From: Lacisediminihabitans changchengi
GTDB taxonomy: Bacteria > Actinomycetota > Actinomycetes > Actinomycetales > Microbacteriaceae
DNA: 64,000 bases
Assembly (NCBI RefSeq): GCF_016634425.1
Contig: NZ_JAEPES010000001.1
Coordinates: 310,001 to 374,000, forward strand
Direction: 5' to 3'
Below the pieces are notes generated by a model. It saw only the letters and a list, made by a program, of their open reading frames with translations. It was not told where the DNA came from and did no database searches. Below, piece after piece: positions 17,552-25,312 of this stretch; position 1 is the first letter of the stretch; each line of letters begins with the position of its first letter. A program made the position numbers and the translations under genes.

Positions 17552-18601
17552 TCAGGTGACGTAGACGAACGCCAAGCCGAGCCCGAGAATCGCGCCCCAG
17601 GCCACGAGCCCGGCGAGGATCGAACGGATGCCGGACCGCACGAGTTTCTCGAGGCGCAGCGATGCACCGATCGCGAACAGTGCTGTCGCGAGCAACGCAT
17701 CGTGGACGACATCCGTCACCGCGTAGACGCCGCTCGGCAGCGGGACAAACGACCGGATCAGTACCGCCACGACGAAGCCGACGATGAAGAGCGGCACGAT
17801 TGGCGGGAGTTTCGTCGCGCGCCCTTCGACGAGCTCGCGCCCTTCGACGAGCTCAGGGGCCATGTCGGTCCCTGAGCTCGTCGAAGGGCGGGCAATGCGC
17901 CGGCGGGTGTCGAACGACGCCACCGCCACCATCGGTGCGAGCATCAGCACCCGGGTGAGCTTCACGACGAGGGCCACCGCCAGCGCTGCCGCTCCCCCGG
18001 TCTGCGCGGTCGCGACCACCTGCCCGACATCGTGAACGCTCGCCCCGACCCAGCGGCCGAACTGCGCGGCGTCGAGGCCGAGCAGCGATGACAGCACCGG
18101 CAGCACCACGATCGCGAGCGTCCCGTACAGCGTCACGAGCGCGATCGGTCGCGCCGTCTCGCGCTCATCGACACCGCGCGCTCCCGCCATCGCCGCGACC
18201 GCCGAAACGCCGCAGATCGAGAATCCGGCGGCGAGCAGCACGGACTCCTCTCGCTCCAGCCGGAACAGCCGCGCGATCAGCCAGGTCACCCCGAAACTGA
18301 CGACGACCAGCACCACGATCGCGACGATGCTGAGCCAGCCGAGCGAGGCGATGTCGCGCAGGCTCAGGTCGAGCCCCAGCAGAACGATGCCGAGGCGCAG
18401 GATGCGGCGGGACGAGAGAGCGAGCCCGGCCCGGAATGCCCCGTCCAGCGCCGATCGCGCGGGAGGCAGACATCCGACGATCGCCCCGAGAACGAGCGCG
18501 GCAGTCAGCCACGGCACCGCGGGAACAAGCAGGTGGATGCCGTACGCCGCGGCAGCGCCGGCCGCCGCGAGCGCGAGCCCCGGCAGCCAGCGCTCGCTCA
18601 T
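17552..18601 (-). CDS. YeiH/PSE-family putative sulfate exporter with in-frame palindromic insertion
   Basis: Polytopic membrane protein of 349 residues, about ten segments, of the UPF0324 family (GIVLLGLDLSL, GFSICGVSAVAA, GASVHDVGQVVA). Proposed substrates are anions such as sulfate. Residues about 237-262 (RPSTSSGTDMAPELVEGR, then ELVEGRA) are encoded by a family-B palindrome at 17819-17890 inserted in a loop between two membrane segments, with one arm partly duplicated. The frame is intact. ATG at 18601 overlaps the stop of the upstream FAH-family gene (ATGA). Confidence 0.82.
   Translation of the reverse strand: MSERWLPGLALAAAGAAAAYGIHLLVPAVPWLTAALVLGAIVGCLPPARSALDGAFRAGLALSSRRILRLGIVLLGLDLSLRDIASLGWLSIVAIVVLVVVSFGVTWLIARLFRLEREESVLLAAGFSICGVSAVAAMAGARGVDERETARPIALVTLYGTLAIVVLPVLSSLLGLDAAQFGRWVGASVHDVGQVVATAQTGGAAALAVALVVKLTRVLMLAPMVAVASFDTRRRIARPSTSSGTDMAPELVEGRELVEGRATKLPPIVPLFIVGFVVAVLIRSFVPLPSGVYAVTDVVHDALLATALFAIGASLRLEKLVRSGIRSILAGLVAWGAILGLGLAFVYVT
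17819..17890. repeat. In-frame palindromic element, family B (copy 1)
   Basis: Inverted arms built on CCCTTCGACGAGCTCAGGG around a short centre, plus a tandem duplication of an arm (GCCCTTCGACGAGCTCGC). Located inside the YeiH-type gene and translated without a stop. The same family occurs at 15608-15630 and 30933-31005. Confidence 0.93.
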
Positions 18602-19344
18602 GCCCGGTCGCGGGTCGGGTTGCTCAGGGTGCCGATGCCGTCGACAGTCACGTCGACGGTCTGGCCCGCGGTGATCTCGCCGCGGCCGATCGGCGAACCG
18701 GTCATGATGACGTCGCCGGGCAGCAGCGTGAATATGTCGGAGACGAATTCGATGATCTCGGGCACGCTGTGCAGCATGTCCCTGGTGTTGCCGGCGCTGC
18801 GTTCTTCGCCGTTCACCGCACTGCTTAGATCGGCGGCGGCCCAGTCGAACTCGGTCTCGATGACCGGGCCGAGCGGGGCGAAGCTGTCGTAACTCTTGCC
18901 GCGACTCATCTCGCCGTCGGCCTCGATGACATCCCGAGCGCTCACGTCGTTGCCGACCGTGTAGCCGAAGACGACGTCAGCGTAGTTCTCTGCCTTCACG
19001 CGCTTGGCGATGCGTCCGATCACGATCACCAGTTCGGCAGCGTGATCGATGGTGCCGACCGGCGGCAGCTGAATGGCGTCGCCCGGGCCGATCACGGTGG
19101 TGTTCGGCTTGAGGTACACCAACGGCGATGCCCCGCGCCCGCCCTCGTAGTTGCGCGCGATACCGACGACCTTGGAGCGCGGGATGACCGGCGCGAGCAG
19201 CTTGGCGGCCGCGACATCCACCCGCTCCCCCGTCGTCTCCATCCCCTGGAACATCGGGTCGCCAGTGAACACCACCCAGCCGTCGCCGTCGAGCACGCCG
19301 TAGCGGGGGTCTCCCCCGTCGACGCTGAATCTGCCGATCTTCAT
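18598..19344 (-). CDS. Fumarylacetoacetate hydrolase family protein
   Basis: FAH-fold enzyme of 248 residues, cleaving or hydrating a 2-oxo acid enol. Metal-binding Glu/Asp residues are visible in HAAELVIVIGR and GYTVGNDVSARDVI, with the KSYDSFAPLGP substrate loop and the MTGSPIGRG C-terminal motif. It lies three bases after ilvE and overlaps the YeiH gene, so it belongs to the leuB-ilvE operon. The actual substrate in this family is often unknown (e.g. oxaloacetate decarboxylase, acylpyruvate hydrolase). Confidence 0.85.
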   Translation of the reverse strand: MKIGRFSVDGGDPRYGVLDGDGWVVFTGDPMFQGMETTGERVDVAAAKLLAPVIPRSKVVGIARNYEGGRGASPLVYLKPNTTVIGPGDAIQLPPVGTIDHAAELVIVIGRIAKRVKAENYADVVFGYTVGNDVSARDVIEADGEMSRGKSYDSFAPLGPVIETEFDWAAADLSSAVNGEERSAGNTRDMLHSVPEIIEFVSDIFTLLPGDVIMTGSPIGRGEITAGQTVDVTVDGIGTLSNPTRDRA

Positions 19345-19347
19345 GGG

Positions 19348-20481
19348 TTACTCCGTCGCAGAATCGGCCGCAGCATCGGAGTCGAGACGCATCATCCAGC
19401 CGTGGGTGTCTTCGACCCGGCCGTATTGGATGTCGGTGAGCTCCTGACGCAGCGACCGCGCCAGCGACTCGTCGCCGTCGAGGTGGGTGATCTCGAAGTC
19501 GGCGCCCTTGAGGCTGCCGATCGGGGCGAGCACGGCGGCGGTTCCGCAGGCGAAAGCCTCCACGATGTCACCGGATGCTGCGCCCTCCCGCCACTCGTCG
19601 ATGGTGACCTTGCGGCGCTCGACGCGGTGACCGCGGTCTTCGGCCAGCTGCAGGATCGAGTCGCGCGTGATGCCCTCGAGGATGCTGTCGGAGGCGGGCG
19701 TGACGAGTGTTCCGTCCTTCTTCACCAGCACGATGTTCATGCCGCCGAGCTCTTCAAGGTAGCGGCCCTCCTCGGAATCGAGGAACAGCACCTGGTCGCA
19801 GCCGTGGTCGTAGGCCTCGGCCTGGGCCACGAGCGAGGAGGCGTAGTTGCCACCGGTCTTCGCGGCACCGGTGCCGCCCTTGCCGGCGCGGGCGTAATCC
19901 GTCGACAGCCAGATCGACACGGGGGCGAGGCCGCCCGTGAAGTAGGCGCCGGCGGGGCTGGCGATCACGTAGTAGTTGACCTTCTCGGCCGCGCGCACGC
20001 CAAGGAAGGCCTCTTTGGCGAACATGAACGGGCGAAGGTACAGGCTCGTGTCCGGCGCCGACGGCACCCAGGACGCGTCGGCCTGGATGAGTTCGCGAAG
20101 CGACTGCAGGAAGTACTCGGTCGGCAGCTCGGGCAGCGCGAGGCGGCGGGCTGATCGCTGCATGCGCGCGGCGTTGGCCTCCGGGCGGAAGCTCCAGATG
20201 GAACCGTCCTGGTGGCGGTACGCCTTCAGGCCTTCGAAGATCTCCTGCGCGTAGTGCAGCACGGCAGCGGCCGGGTCGAGCTGGATCGGGCCGTATGGCT
20301 GCACGCGCGGGCGGTGCCAGCCGCCTCGGGCCGACCAGCAGATGTCGACCATGTGGTCGGTGAAGTGCTTGCCGAAGCCCGGGTCGGCGAGGATCTCGGC
20401 GCGTTCCATCTCGGCCAGGGCCGCGGTGTTGGGGTGACGCGTGAACTCGAGCGTCGAGGGGGCGAGCAGGTTCTTGATCAT
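19348..20481 (-). CDS. ilvE: Branched-chain amino acid aminotransferase
   Basis: PLP enzyme for the last step of leucine, isoleucine and valine synthesis, and the first of their breakdown. The 377-residue protein has the Schiff-base lysine in AAKTGGNYASSL, the substrate loop QEIFEGLKAYRHQDG and YLEELGGMNI. Length fits the eukaryote/actinobacterial-type class II subgroup. Located 27 bases after leuB in the same direction. Confidence 0.95.
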   Translation of the reverse strand: MIKNLLAPSTLEFTRHPNTAALAEMERAEILADPGFGKHFTDHMVDICWSARGGWHRPRVQPYGPIQLDPAAAVLHYAQEIFEGLKAYRHQDGSIWSFRPEANAARMQRSARRLALPELPTEYFLQSLRELIQADASWVPSAPDTSLYLRPFMFAKEAFLGVRAAEKVNYYVIASPAGAYFTGGLAPVSIWLSTDYARAGKGGTGAAKTGGNYASSLVAQAEAYDHGCDQVLFLDSEEGRYLEELGGMNIVLVKKDGTLVTPASDSILEGITRDSILQLAEDRGHRVERRKVTIDEWREGAASGDIVEAFACGTAAVLAPIGSLKGADFEITHLDGDESLARSLRQELTDIQYGRVEDTHGWMMRLDSDAAADSATE

Positions 20482-20508
20482 GCGGATCCTTTTATCGAAA
20501 AGAGTGGT

Positions 20509-21564
20509 CTAATTCTGCGCCAGGCGGGCGGCGATCGCGTCCCCGACCTCCGCGGTGGAGCGCCGGGTGGTGCCGCGCGCGGCGAGGTCGCTCGTCACGG
20601 CCGCGGTGACGGAGGCCGAGGCATCCGTCAGTCCCAGGTGATCGAGCAGCAGGGCGGTGGAGAGGATCGCCGCGGTGGGGTCGGCGAGCTGCTTTCCCGC
20701 GATGTCGGGCGCTGACCCGTGCACGGGCTCGAACATCGAAGGGTAGGTGCCGTCGGGGTTGATGTTGCCCGAGGCGGCCAGTCCGATGCCTCCGCTGATT
20801 GCGGCAGCAAGATCGGTGAGGATGTCGCCGAAGAGGTTGTCCGTGACGATGACGTCGAATCTACTCGGGTCGGTGACCAGGAAGATCGTCGCCGCGTCGA
20901 CGTGCAGGTAGTCGACCAGGATGTCCGGGTACTCGGCCGAGACCGCGTCGACGGTGCGCTGCCAGAGGCTTCCCGCATTGACCAGCACGTTGGTCTTGTG
21001 CACCAGCGTGAGCTTCTTGCGCTGCCGTGTGGTGGCGGTCTCGAAGGCGAAGCGCACGACGCGCTCGACCCCGTAGGCGGTGTTGACGCTGACCTCGTTG
21101 GCCACCTCGTGCGGCGTGCCGACGCGGATGCTGCCGCCGTTGCCGACGTACGGCCCCTCTGTGCCCTCCCGCACGACCACGAAGTCGACGGTGCCGGGGT
21201 TGCTCAGAGGCGACTCGCTGCCCGGGAACAGCCGGGTGGGGCGCAGGTTGACGTAGTGGTCGAAGGCGAATCGAAGCTTCAGCAGCAGCCCGCGCTCGAT
21301 GATGCCGCCCTTGAGGCGCGGGTCGCGCGGGTCACCGCCGACCGCGCCGAGCAGGATCGCGTCGAAAGCCTTGAGGTCGTTCAGCGTCTCTTCATTGAGG
21401 ATCTCGCCGGTTTCGAGGAAGTTGGTCGCGCCGAGCGGGAACAGCGTGGTGTCGACGGTGACGCCCGAGGGCACCGCGGCCTTCAGTACCTTGACCGCCT
21501 CGGTGACGACCTCCGGTCCGATTCCATCCCCGGGGATGAGCGCGAGCTTGATGGTTCTGGACAT
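20509..21564 (-). CDS. leuB: 3-isopropylmalate dehydrogenase
   Basis: NAD-dependent oxidative decarboxylase of leucine synthesis, 351 residues. The substrate signature [14 protein letters not shown] and the metal-binding [17 protein letters not shown] are present, with [14 protein letters not shown] near the C-terminus. First gene of the leuB-ilvE-FAH-yeiH-like operon. No leader peptide or T-box is seen upstream. Confidence 0.95.
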   Translation of the reverse strand: MSRTIKLALIPGDGIGPEVVTEAVKVLKAAVPSGVTVDTTLFPLGATNFLETGEILNEETLNDLKAFDAILLGAVGGDPRDPRLKGGIIERGLLLKLRFAFDHYVNLRPTRLFPGSESPLSNPGTVDFVVVREGTEGPYVGNGGSIRVGTPHEVANEVSVNTAYGVERVVRFAFETATTRQRKKLTLVHKTNVLVNAGSLWQRTVDAVSAEYPDILVDYLHVDAATIFLVTDPSRFDVIVTDNLFGDILTDLAAAISGGIGLAASGNINPDGTYPSMFEPVHGSAPDIAGKQLADPTAAILSTALLLDHLGLTDASASVTAAVTSDLAARGTTRRSTAEVGDAIAARLAQN

Positions 21565-21699
21565 GCCGGTGCTCCTCGAAAGACGTCTGCGGTATGCCTT
21601 TCAGCGTACCGGTCGGCGCTCGGGGTTCTCGGGGCGGCGTACTGTGCGGAGCGCTGCAGTCCATCGGTTGCAGTTCACCGCACGGAAGGGACTCACATC

Positions 21700-21951
21700 A
21701 TGGGTATCGGCACCGGCATTTTCCTGTTCGTCGTAGGCGCGATTCTTACCTTCGCCCTCAACTTCCAGGTCACCTGGATCAATCTCGACCTCGTCGGCTA
21801 CATTCTGATGGGCGCGGGCGTCGTGGTCTTCGTCATCTCGCTGATCTTCCTGCTGCGCCGCCGCTCGACGGTCTCGACGACCCGCACGGGCGTCGATCCG
21901 TCCGGAACCGAGCGCGTCACCCAGCGCGAGACCCGCGGCGACGGCCTGTAG
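21700..21951 (+). CDS. DUF6458-type small membrane protein
   Basis: 83 residues: two hydrophobic segments (IGTGIFLFVVGAILTFAL and VGYILMGAGVVVFVISLIF) followed by a short basic tail (LLRRRSTVSTT). The pattern 'IGxGIFLFVVGAILxFAxN' is characteristic of a small actinobacterial family. ATG at 21700 follows GGAAGGGA. Function unknown; it is divergent from leuB. Confidence 0.8.
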   Translation: MGIGTGIFLFVVGAILTFALNFQVTWINLDLVGYILMGAGVVVFVISLIFLLRRRSTVSTTRTGVDPSGTERVTQRETRGDGL

Positions 21952-22033
21952 CGGGCGCTCTCGATCGGTCGGCTACCCGAGGCGGCGTGCTCGCCGGGCG
22001 AGGCTGGCCGACGGCTTGTCGATTTCGTGTTGT

Positions 22034-22061
22034 CAGTTCGCGCTAACATCAGCGCGAACTG
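22034..22061. repeat. Hairpin 1 of a tandem hairpin pair
   Basis: Perfect inverted repeat CAGTTCGCGCT / AGCGCGAACTG around AACATC, flanked by TGT...GTC. It lies between the convergent DUF6458 and GNAT genes. No T-run follows, so it is not a standard terminator, though a bidirectional stop or RNA-stability role is possible. Confidence 0.85.
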
Positions 22062-22107
22062 TCTTCACGTTTCGCAGATGACGCTGCTCCGCGACACGCG
22101 GCAATGT

Positions 22108-22135
22108 CAGTTCGGGCTGACATTAGTCCGAACTG
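22108..22135. repeat. Hairpin 2 of a tandem hairpin pair
   Basis: Inverted repeat CAGTTCGGGCT / AGTCCGAACTG around GACATT, related to the copy 74 bp upstream. One stem pair has changed from C-G to G-C on both sides relative to hairpin 1 and another is G-T, i.e. covariation that keeps the stem. The remaining bases of the 220-bp gap (21952-22171) show nothing else. Confidence 0.85.
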
Positions 22136-22171
22136 TCATTACGAATGCGCGCATCCGTTCCGCCGCGACAC

Positions 22172-22699
22172 TCACCCCACCGTGATCGGCAACAGCGCAA
22201 CGCCCGTGGACGGGTCCGTGGCGAGACGACCATGCGTCTCCACGTCGAAACGGTCAGTTCCGTAGCGCAGCTTCTGGCGCTCGACGCCCTCCGCGATGAA
22301 ACCGGCAGCGCGGGCGACGGCACATGATGCGGGGTTGTTCGTGCGGTGTCCGAGTTCCAGGCGGAAGAGCCCGCGGTCACTGAACGCCCAGTTCGCCGCT
22401 GTCGCGAGCGCAGCCGACGCTAGGCCGCGGCCGCGCGCCTCGGCAGAGAGCCAGTAGTACACCCACCCGGTGCCGTGCCGATCCTCCATCGCGGAGATTC
22501 CCACATTGCCGACGGCAATCCCATTCAGCTCGATTGCGAAGTTGCAGACGGCGTCGGATGTCGCGCCGAGAATGCCGATAGCCCGCCGCGCGCCATGGAT
22601 ATCCGCGGGTGTGGTGCCGCCGAATTGCGGGCCGAGATCGTCGGAGACGGTGACGGCTCGCAGGAGCGCGGAAGCGTCATCCGCTCTCCAACCGCGCAA
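22172..22699 (-). CDS. GNAT-family N-acetyltransferase
   Basis: Acetyl-CoA-dependent acetyltransferase of 175 residues resembling RimJ/RimL. Motif A (YYWLSAEARGRGLASAALAT) contains the pyrophosphate-binding R-G-x-G-x-A, and NNPASCAVARAAGFIAEGV is motif B. The only usable start is TTG at 22699; no ATG or GTG occurs before the upstream in-frame stop. It follows the 35-residue membrane peptide gene by 16 bases and is probably co-transcribed with it. Confidence 0.85.
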   Translation of the reverse strand: MRGWRADDASALLRAVTVSDDLGPQFGGTTPADIHGARRAIGILGATSDAVCNFAIELNGIAVGNVGISAMEDRHGTGWVYYWLSAEARGRGLASAALATAANWAFSDRGLFRLELGHRTNNPASCAVARAAGFIAEGVERQKLRYGTDRFDVETHGRLATDPSTGVALLPITVG

Positions 22700-22715
22700 C
22701 AGCGCGGCGCCGCGG

Positions 22716-22823
22716 TCAGTCGTGGTTCGGTGCCTTCACCATGGCGACGATCGCCATGACAGTTCCGACGAAACCGACGAGCACGAAGACGCCGAGAAAT
22801 CCGACGATGATGTCTGCAGCCAT
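22716..22823 (-). CDS. 35-residue single-pass membrane peptide
   Basis: ATG at 22823 preceded by a strong AAGGAGA at ideal spacing opens a 35-codon frame: MAADIIVGFLGVFVLVGFVG, a continuing hydrophobic helix (TVMAIVAMV), then the charged end KAPNHD. One membrane-spanning helix fills almost the whole product. It sits in front of the GNAT gene, which begins with a weak TTG, so it may also serve translational coupling. I recognise no family. Confidence 0.65.
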   Translation of the reverse strand: MAADIIVGFLGVFVLVGFVGTVMAIVAMVKAPNHD

Positions 22824-22887
22824 GATGTGTCTCCTTGTGCGCGTTCGGCGGTGCCCTTAACGGTACCAAGCCCGGATGGCCGAGAAA

Positions 22888-23247
22888 TTACATCTCCATG
22901 TTCCACACGGGGCGCACCTCGATCGATCCGCCCGTCGGGCAGAGCGCCGCGAGGTCGCGCGCGATCGCCGGGGTATCGACCTCGATCAGGTAATACCCGC
23001 TGAGGAAGTCCGCGGCCGGATCGGAGAGCGGGCCGTCGGAGTACATGGCGGGCTGCCCCTCCCGGGACGGAACCACGGAGTAGCCGGTTTCGAGGCCCTG
23101 CAGCGCCTCTCCGCTGAGCACCTTTCCGCCGGTCGCGACGACCGCGGCCATGAACGCTTCGTGCTTCGCCATCTCCTCGGCGAAAGACTCCGGGCTGGGG
23201 TTCTCCCACGCGCCCTCGATGATGAGGAACAGATATCGATCGGCCAT
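22888..23247 (-). CDS. YciI/DGPF-domain protein
   Basis: 119-residue dimeric alpha-beta barrel protein of the YCII family (RYLFLIIEGAWENP, MAKHEAFMAAVVATGGKVL, then the DGPLSDPAADFLSGYYLIEVD segment from which DGPF takes its name). ATG at 23247 follows TGGAGGA. These proteins often accompany ECF sigma factors or catabolic enzymes; neither is adjacent here. The upstream reading continues through a palindrome but without a ribosome site. Confidence 0.85.
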   Translation of the reverse strand: MADRYLFLIIEGAWENPSPESFAEEMAKHEAFMAAVVATGGKVLSGEALQGLETGYSVVPSREGQPAMYSDGPLSDPAADFLSGYYLIEVDTPAIARDLAALCPTGGSIEVRPVWNMEM

Positions 23248-23342
23248 GTAATCCTCCAGTGGGTTTAGGACAAAGTACTCGCCGAGTTGCCCAAGATGGT
23301 CGTCGCTTCTCGCGATCGGGCAGCCATCTCGGGCAGTTCGCT

Positions 23343-23402
23343 CACGTTTGCCCAAATATGCAGGTCTTAGATGCCCAAAACCTGCATTTTCGGGCAAACG
23401 TG
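23343..23402. repeat. Palindromic element, family C (copy 2, intergenic)
   Basis: 23-bp arms (23343-23365 and 23380-23402) with two mismatches, core ACGTTTGCCC..., around a 14-base centre. It is homologous to the element inside the TrxR-like gene and is open in the equivalent frame, reading LPENAGFGHLRPAYLGKR. It lies between the DUF2207 gene end and the yciI-like gene. Confidence 0.93.
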
Positions 23403-23430
23403 CGAGAGAACGTGGGGCCTGTGCGCGGCG

Positions 23431-25290
23431 CTAGCGGCCGCCGCCGCCTCCACCGCCGCCACCGCCGCCGGAGAACCCACCGCCGAAGGAGCCGCCGCCG
23501 AAACTGCCGCCGCTGCTTCCGCCACCACTGGTCCAGGTGGGCGTCGGGGTGGAAGTCGTTCCGACCGACGACGAGAAGCCGCTGAACGCCTGCGCGAACA
23601 GCAGCGAATTGAAGACGTTGGTGTTCGAGACGTACCAGTTCGGCGACTGGGAGGCCGCGTCGTACTTCACCGCGAGCTCCTTCGACCATTCCTCTTCCAT
23701 GCCCCAGAGCACGGCGAACGGGAGCAGCTTCTCGTAGAGCTTGACGAGTTCCGCGCTGTCGCCGACATCCACCCGGTCCGCCCCTTCTGGGCTCTGCAAC
23801 ATGCGGAACCGGTCGGCTTCGGCGAGCTTCAGGTAGTCACGCATGCCGAGCAGATAGTCGCGCTGCTCCGCCCCGGCGTCGGTGAGCAGCGGGCCACGGA
23901 TAGCCAGCCCGATCGTGATGAAGAATCCGACGAAGGTGAGGATGAGGGCGGCGATCATCCACGGACTGAACACCCCGGCGGCCGCGGTGAGGAAGCTGAC
24001 GGCGACCACCACGACGAACAGGACGACGTCGATCAGGATCGCAACGAGGCCGGGAATGAACGATGCCTTGCGGGTGAACCCGCGATCCTGCAATCGCTTG
24101 GCCTGCGCGCCGGTGACGACGGCGAGTTTTCGAGCGAGAGCATCGTCAGTGATGCCGAGAGCCTGGGTGTCGCCCGGCTTCAGATCGGCACCGAATATCG
24201 CCACGAGCAACGAGCGTTCGTCGTCATCCACCCCGGTGTCGTTGAGGAGCTGCACGGTGAAATCGCCGCCCCCGTCGTCGACGGCGTAGTCGAGGATTCG
24301 CAGGTTGCCCCGCACCGCGAAACTCACGACCTGTGCGGAAACTGCGGATGCCGTGCGCCCGACGATCGCGCCAGCCTCCAGCAGATTGAGCTGCTTCGGC
24401 ACGCTGTACTGGGGGATGATGACGCCGCGACCCTTCGCGTCCTGCTGGCCGAAGGCGAACCGACGGATGACGACGCCGATGAGGAACAGCAGGCTGATCA
24501 CCGAGAGGGCGATGGCCAGAATCGTCGACCACAGCGGCACGTTGAATCCGAAGCCCTCGCGCGGAACTTCCACGAAACTCTTCGCGTCGAAGCCGATCGC
24601 GACCGTGAGGTTCTGCCGCGGACCGAGATTCGAGGCGGTCGCGGTGAAGAGTTGCTTGTCGTCAGTCTGGGTGATCGGGCAGGTCGTGTTCGAGTTTTGC
24701 GCTCCCTGGTAACAGGCCGCGCTGCCGTCAAGCAGATCGACGATCGACGGGTCGATGTGCACGCGGGCGGTGACCCTGCCGAAGCTCTGGGCGAACCCGG
24801 TGCCGTTGGTGTCCCAGTAGAACTCGTCGTTCTTCGCGTCGGGGAAATACCGCACGACGTTCTCTTGGGTGTAGGTGATGCGATAGGTCTGCTGGCCGCG
24901 CACGTACTCGTCGGTGCCGAGAGCGAGCTCGACATAGCCGTCGTTCTCCGTCTTCTCGAAGTTCACCGGGGCGCCGGTCGCGTCGGTAACCGATTCGACG
25001 TCGGTGTGCAGCGGCACGCCGTCGTAGTCCGTCGGGATCGCGCGGATGATCCCGCGGTTCTGGTCGAAGTCGGGGAACTGAGCGACGAAGGTCTCGACCG
25101 TCTTCAGCGTGCCGTGCCTCTGGGCGTTGCGGGAGAGATAGAAGTCGGCGTCGTACGACACGAAGCTGAAATCGCTGACGTCGCGCGGGGCCGTTGGAGC
25201 GTGGAGCGGGGCAGCGGATGCCGCCAGCGGGGTTCCGAGGAAGAGCGCGACGAGCGTGGTGACGGCAAGCGTTCGAACGACCCGGTTCAC
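23431..25290 (-). CDS. DUF2207-domain membrane protein with glycine-rich tail
   Basis: 619 residues: a signal peptide (LVALFLGTPLAASAAP), an extracellular N-terminal DUF2207 domain of about 230 residues, one transmembrane helix near 255-280, a cytoplasmic domain, two adjacent helices (about 430-490), and a C-terminus with alternating Ser/Thr and Gly ending in a long Gly run. The tail is low complexity and coding, not a DNA repeat. Family role is unknown, proposed envelope-associated. It starts 22 bases after serA and is probably co-transcribed. Confidence 0.85.
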   Translation of the reverse strand: MNRVVRTLAVTTLVALFLGTPLAASAAPLHAPTAPRDVSDFSFVSYDADFYLSRNAQRHGTLKTVETFVAQFPDFDQNRGIIRAIPTDYDGVPLHTDVESVTDATGAPVNFEKTENDGYVELALGTDEYVRGQQTYRITYTQENVVRYFPDAKNDEFYWDTNGTGFAQSFGRVTARVHIDPSIVDLLDGSAACYQGAQNSNTTCPITQTDDKQLFTATASNLGPRQNLTVAIGFDAKSFVEVPREGFGFNVPLWSTILAIALSVISLLFLIGVVIRRFAFGQQDAKGRGVIIPQYSVPKQLNLLEAGAIVGRTASAVSAQVVSFAVRGNLRILDYAVDDGGGDFTVQLLNDTGVDDDERSLLVAIFGADLKPGDTQALGITDDALARKLAVVTGAQAKRLQDRGFTRKASFIPGLVAILIDVVLFVVVVAVSFLTAAAGVFSPWMIAALILTFVGFFITIGLAIRGPLLTDAGAEQRDYLLGMRDYLKLAEADRFRMLQSPEGADRVDVGDSAELVKLYEKLLPFAVLWGMEEEWSKELAVKYDAASQSPNWYVSNTNVFNSLLFAQAFSGFSSSVGTTSTPTPTWTSGGGSSGGSFGGGSFGGGFSGGGGGGGGGGGR

Positions 25291-25312
25291 GGGACCGAGC
25301 CTAGGGGACGGG

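Noticed and set aside
21565..21699. Leader peptide, T-box or riboswitch before leuB
   Set aside because: No run of Leu codons, antiterminator pairing or T-box consensus could be found in the gap.
23431..23540. Apparent GCC-rich microsatellite
   Set aside because: It is the coding sequence of the glycine-rich tail of the DUF2207 protein.
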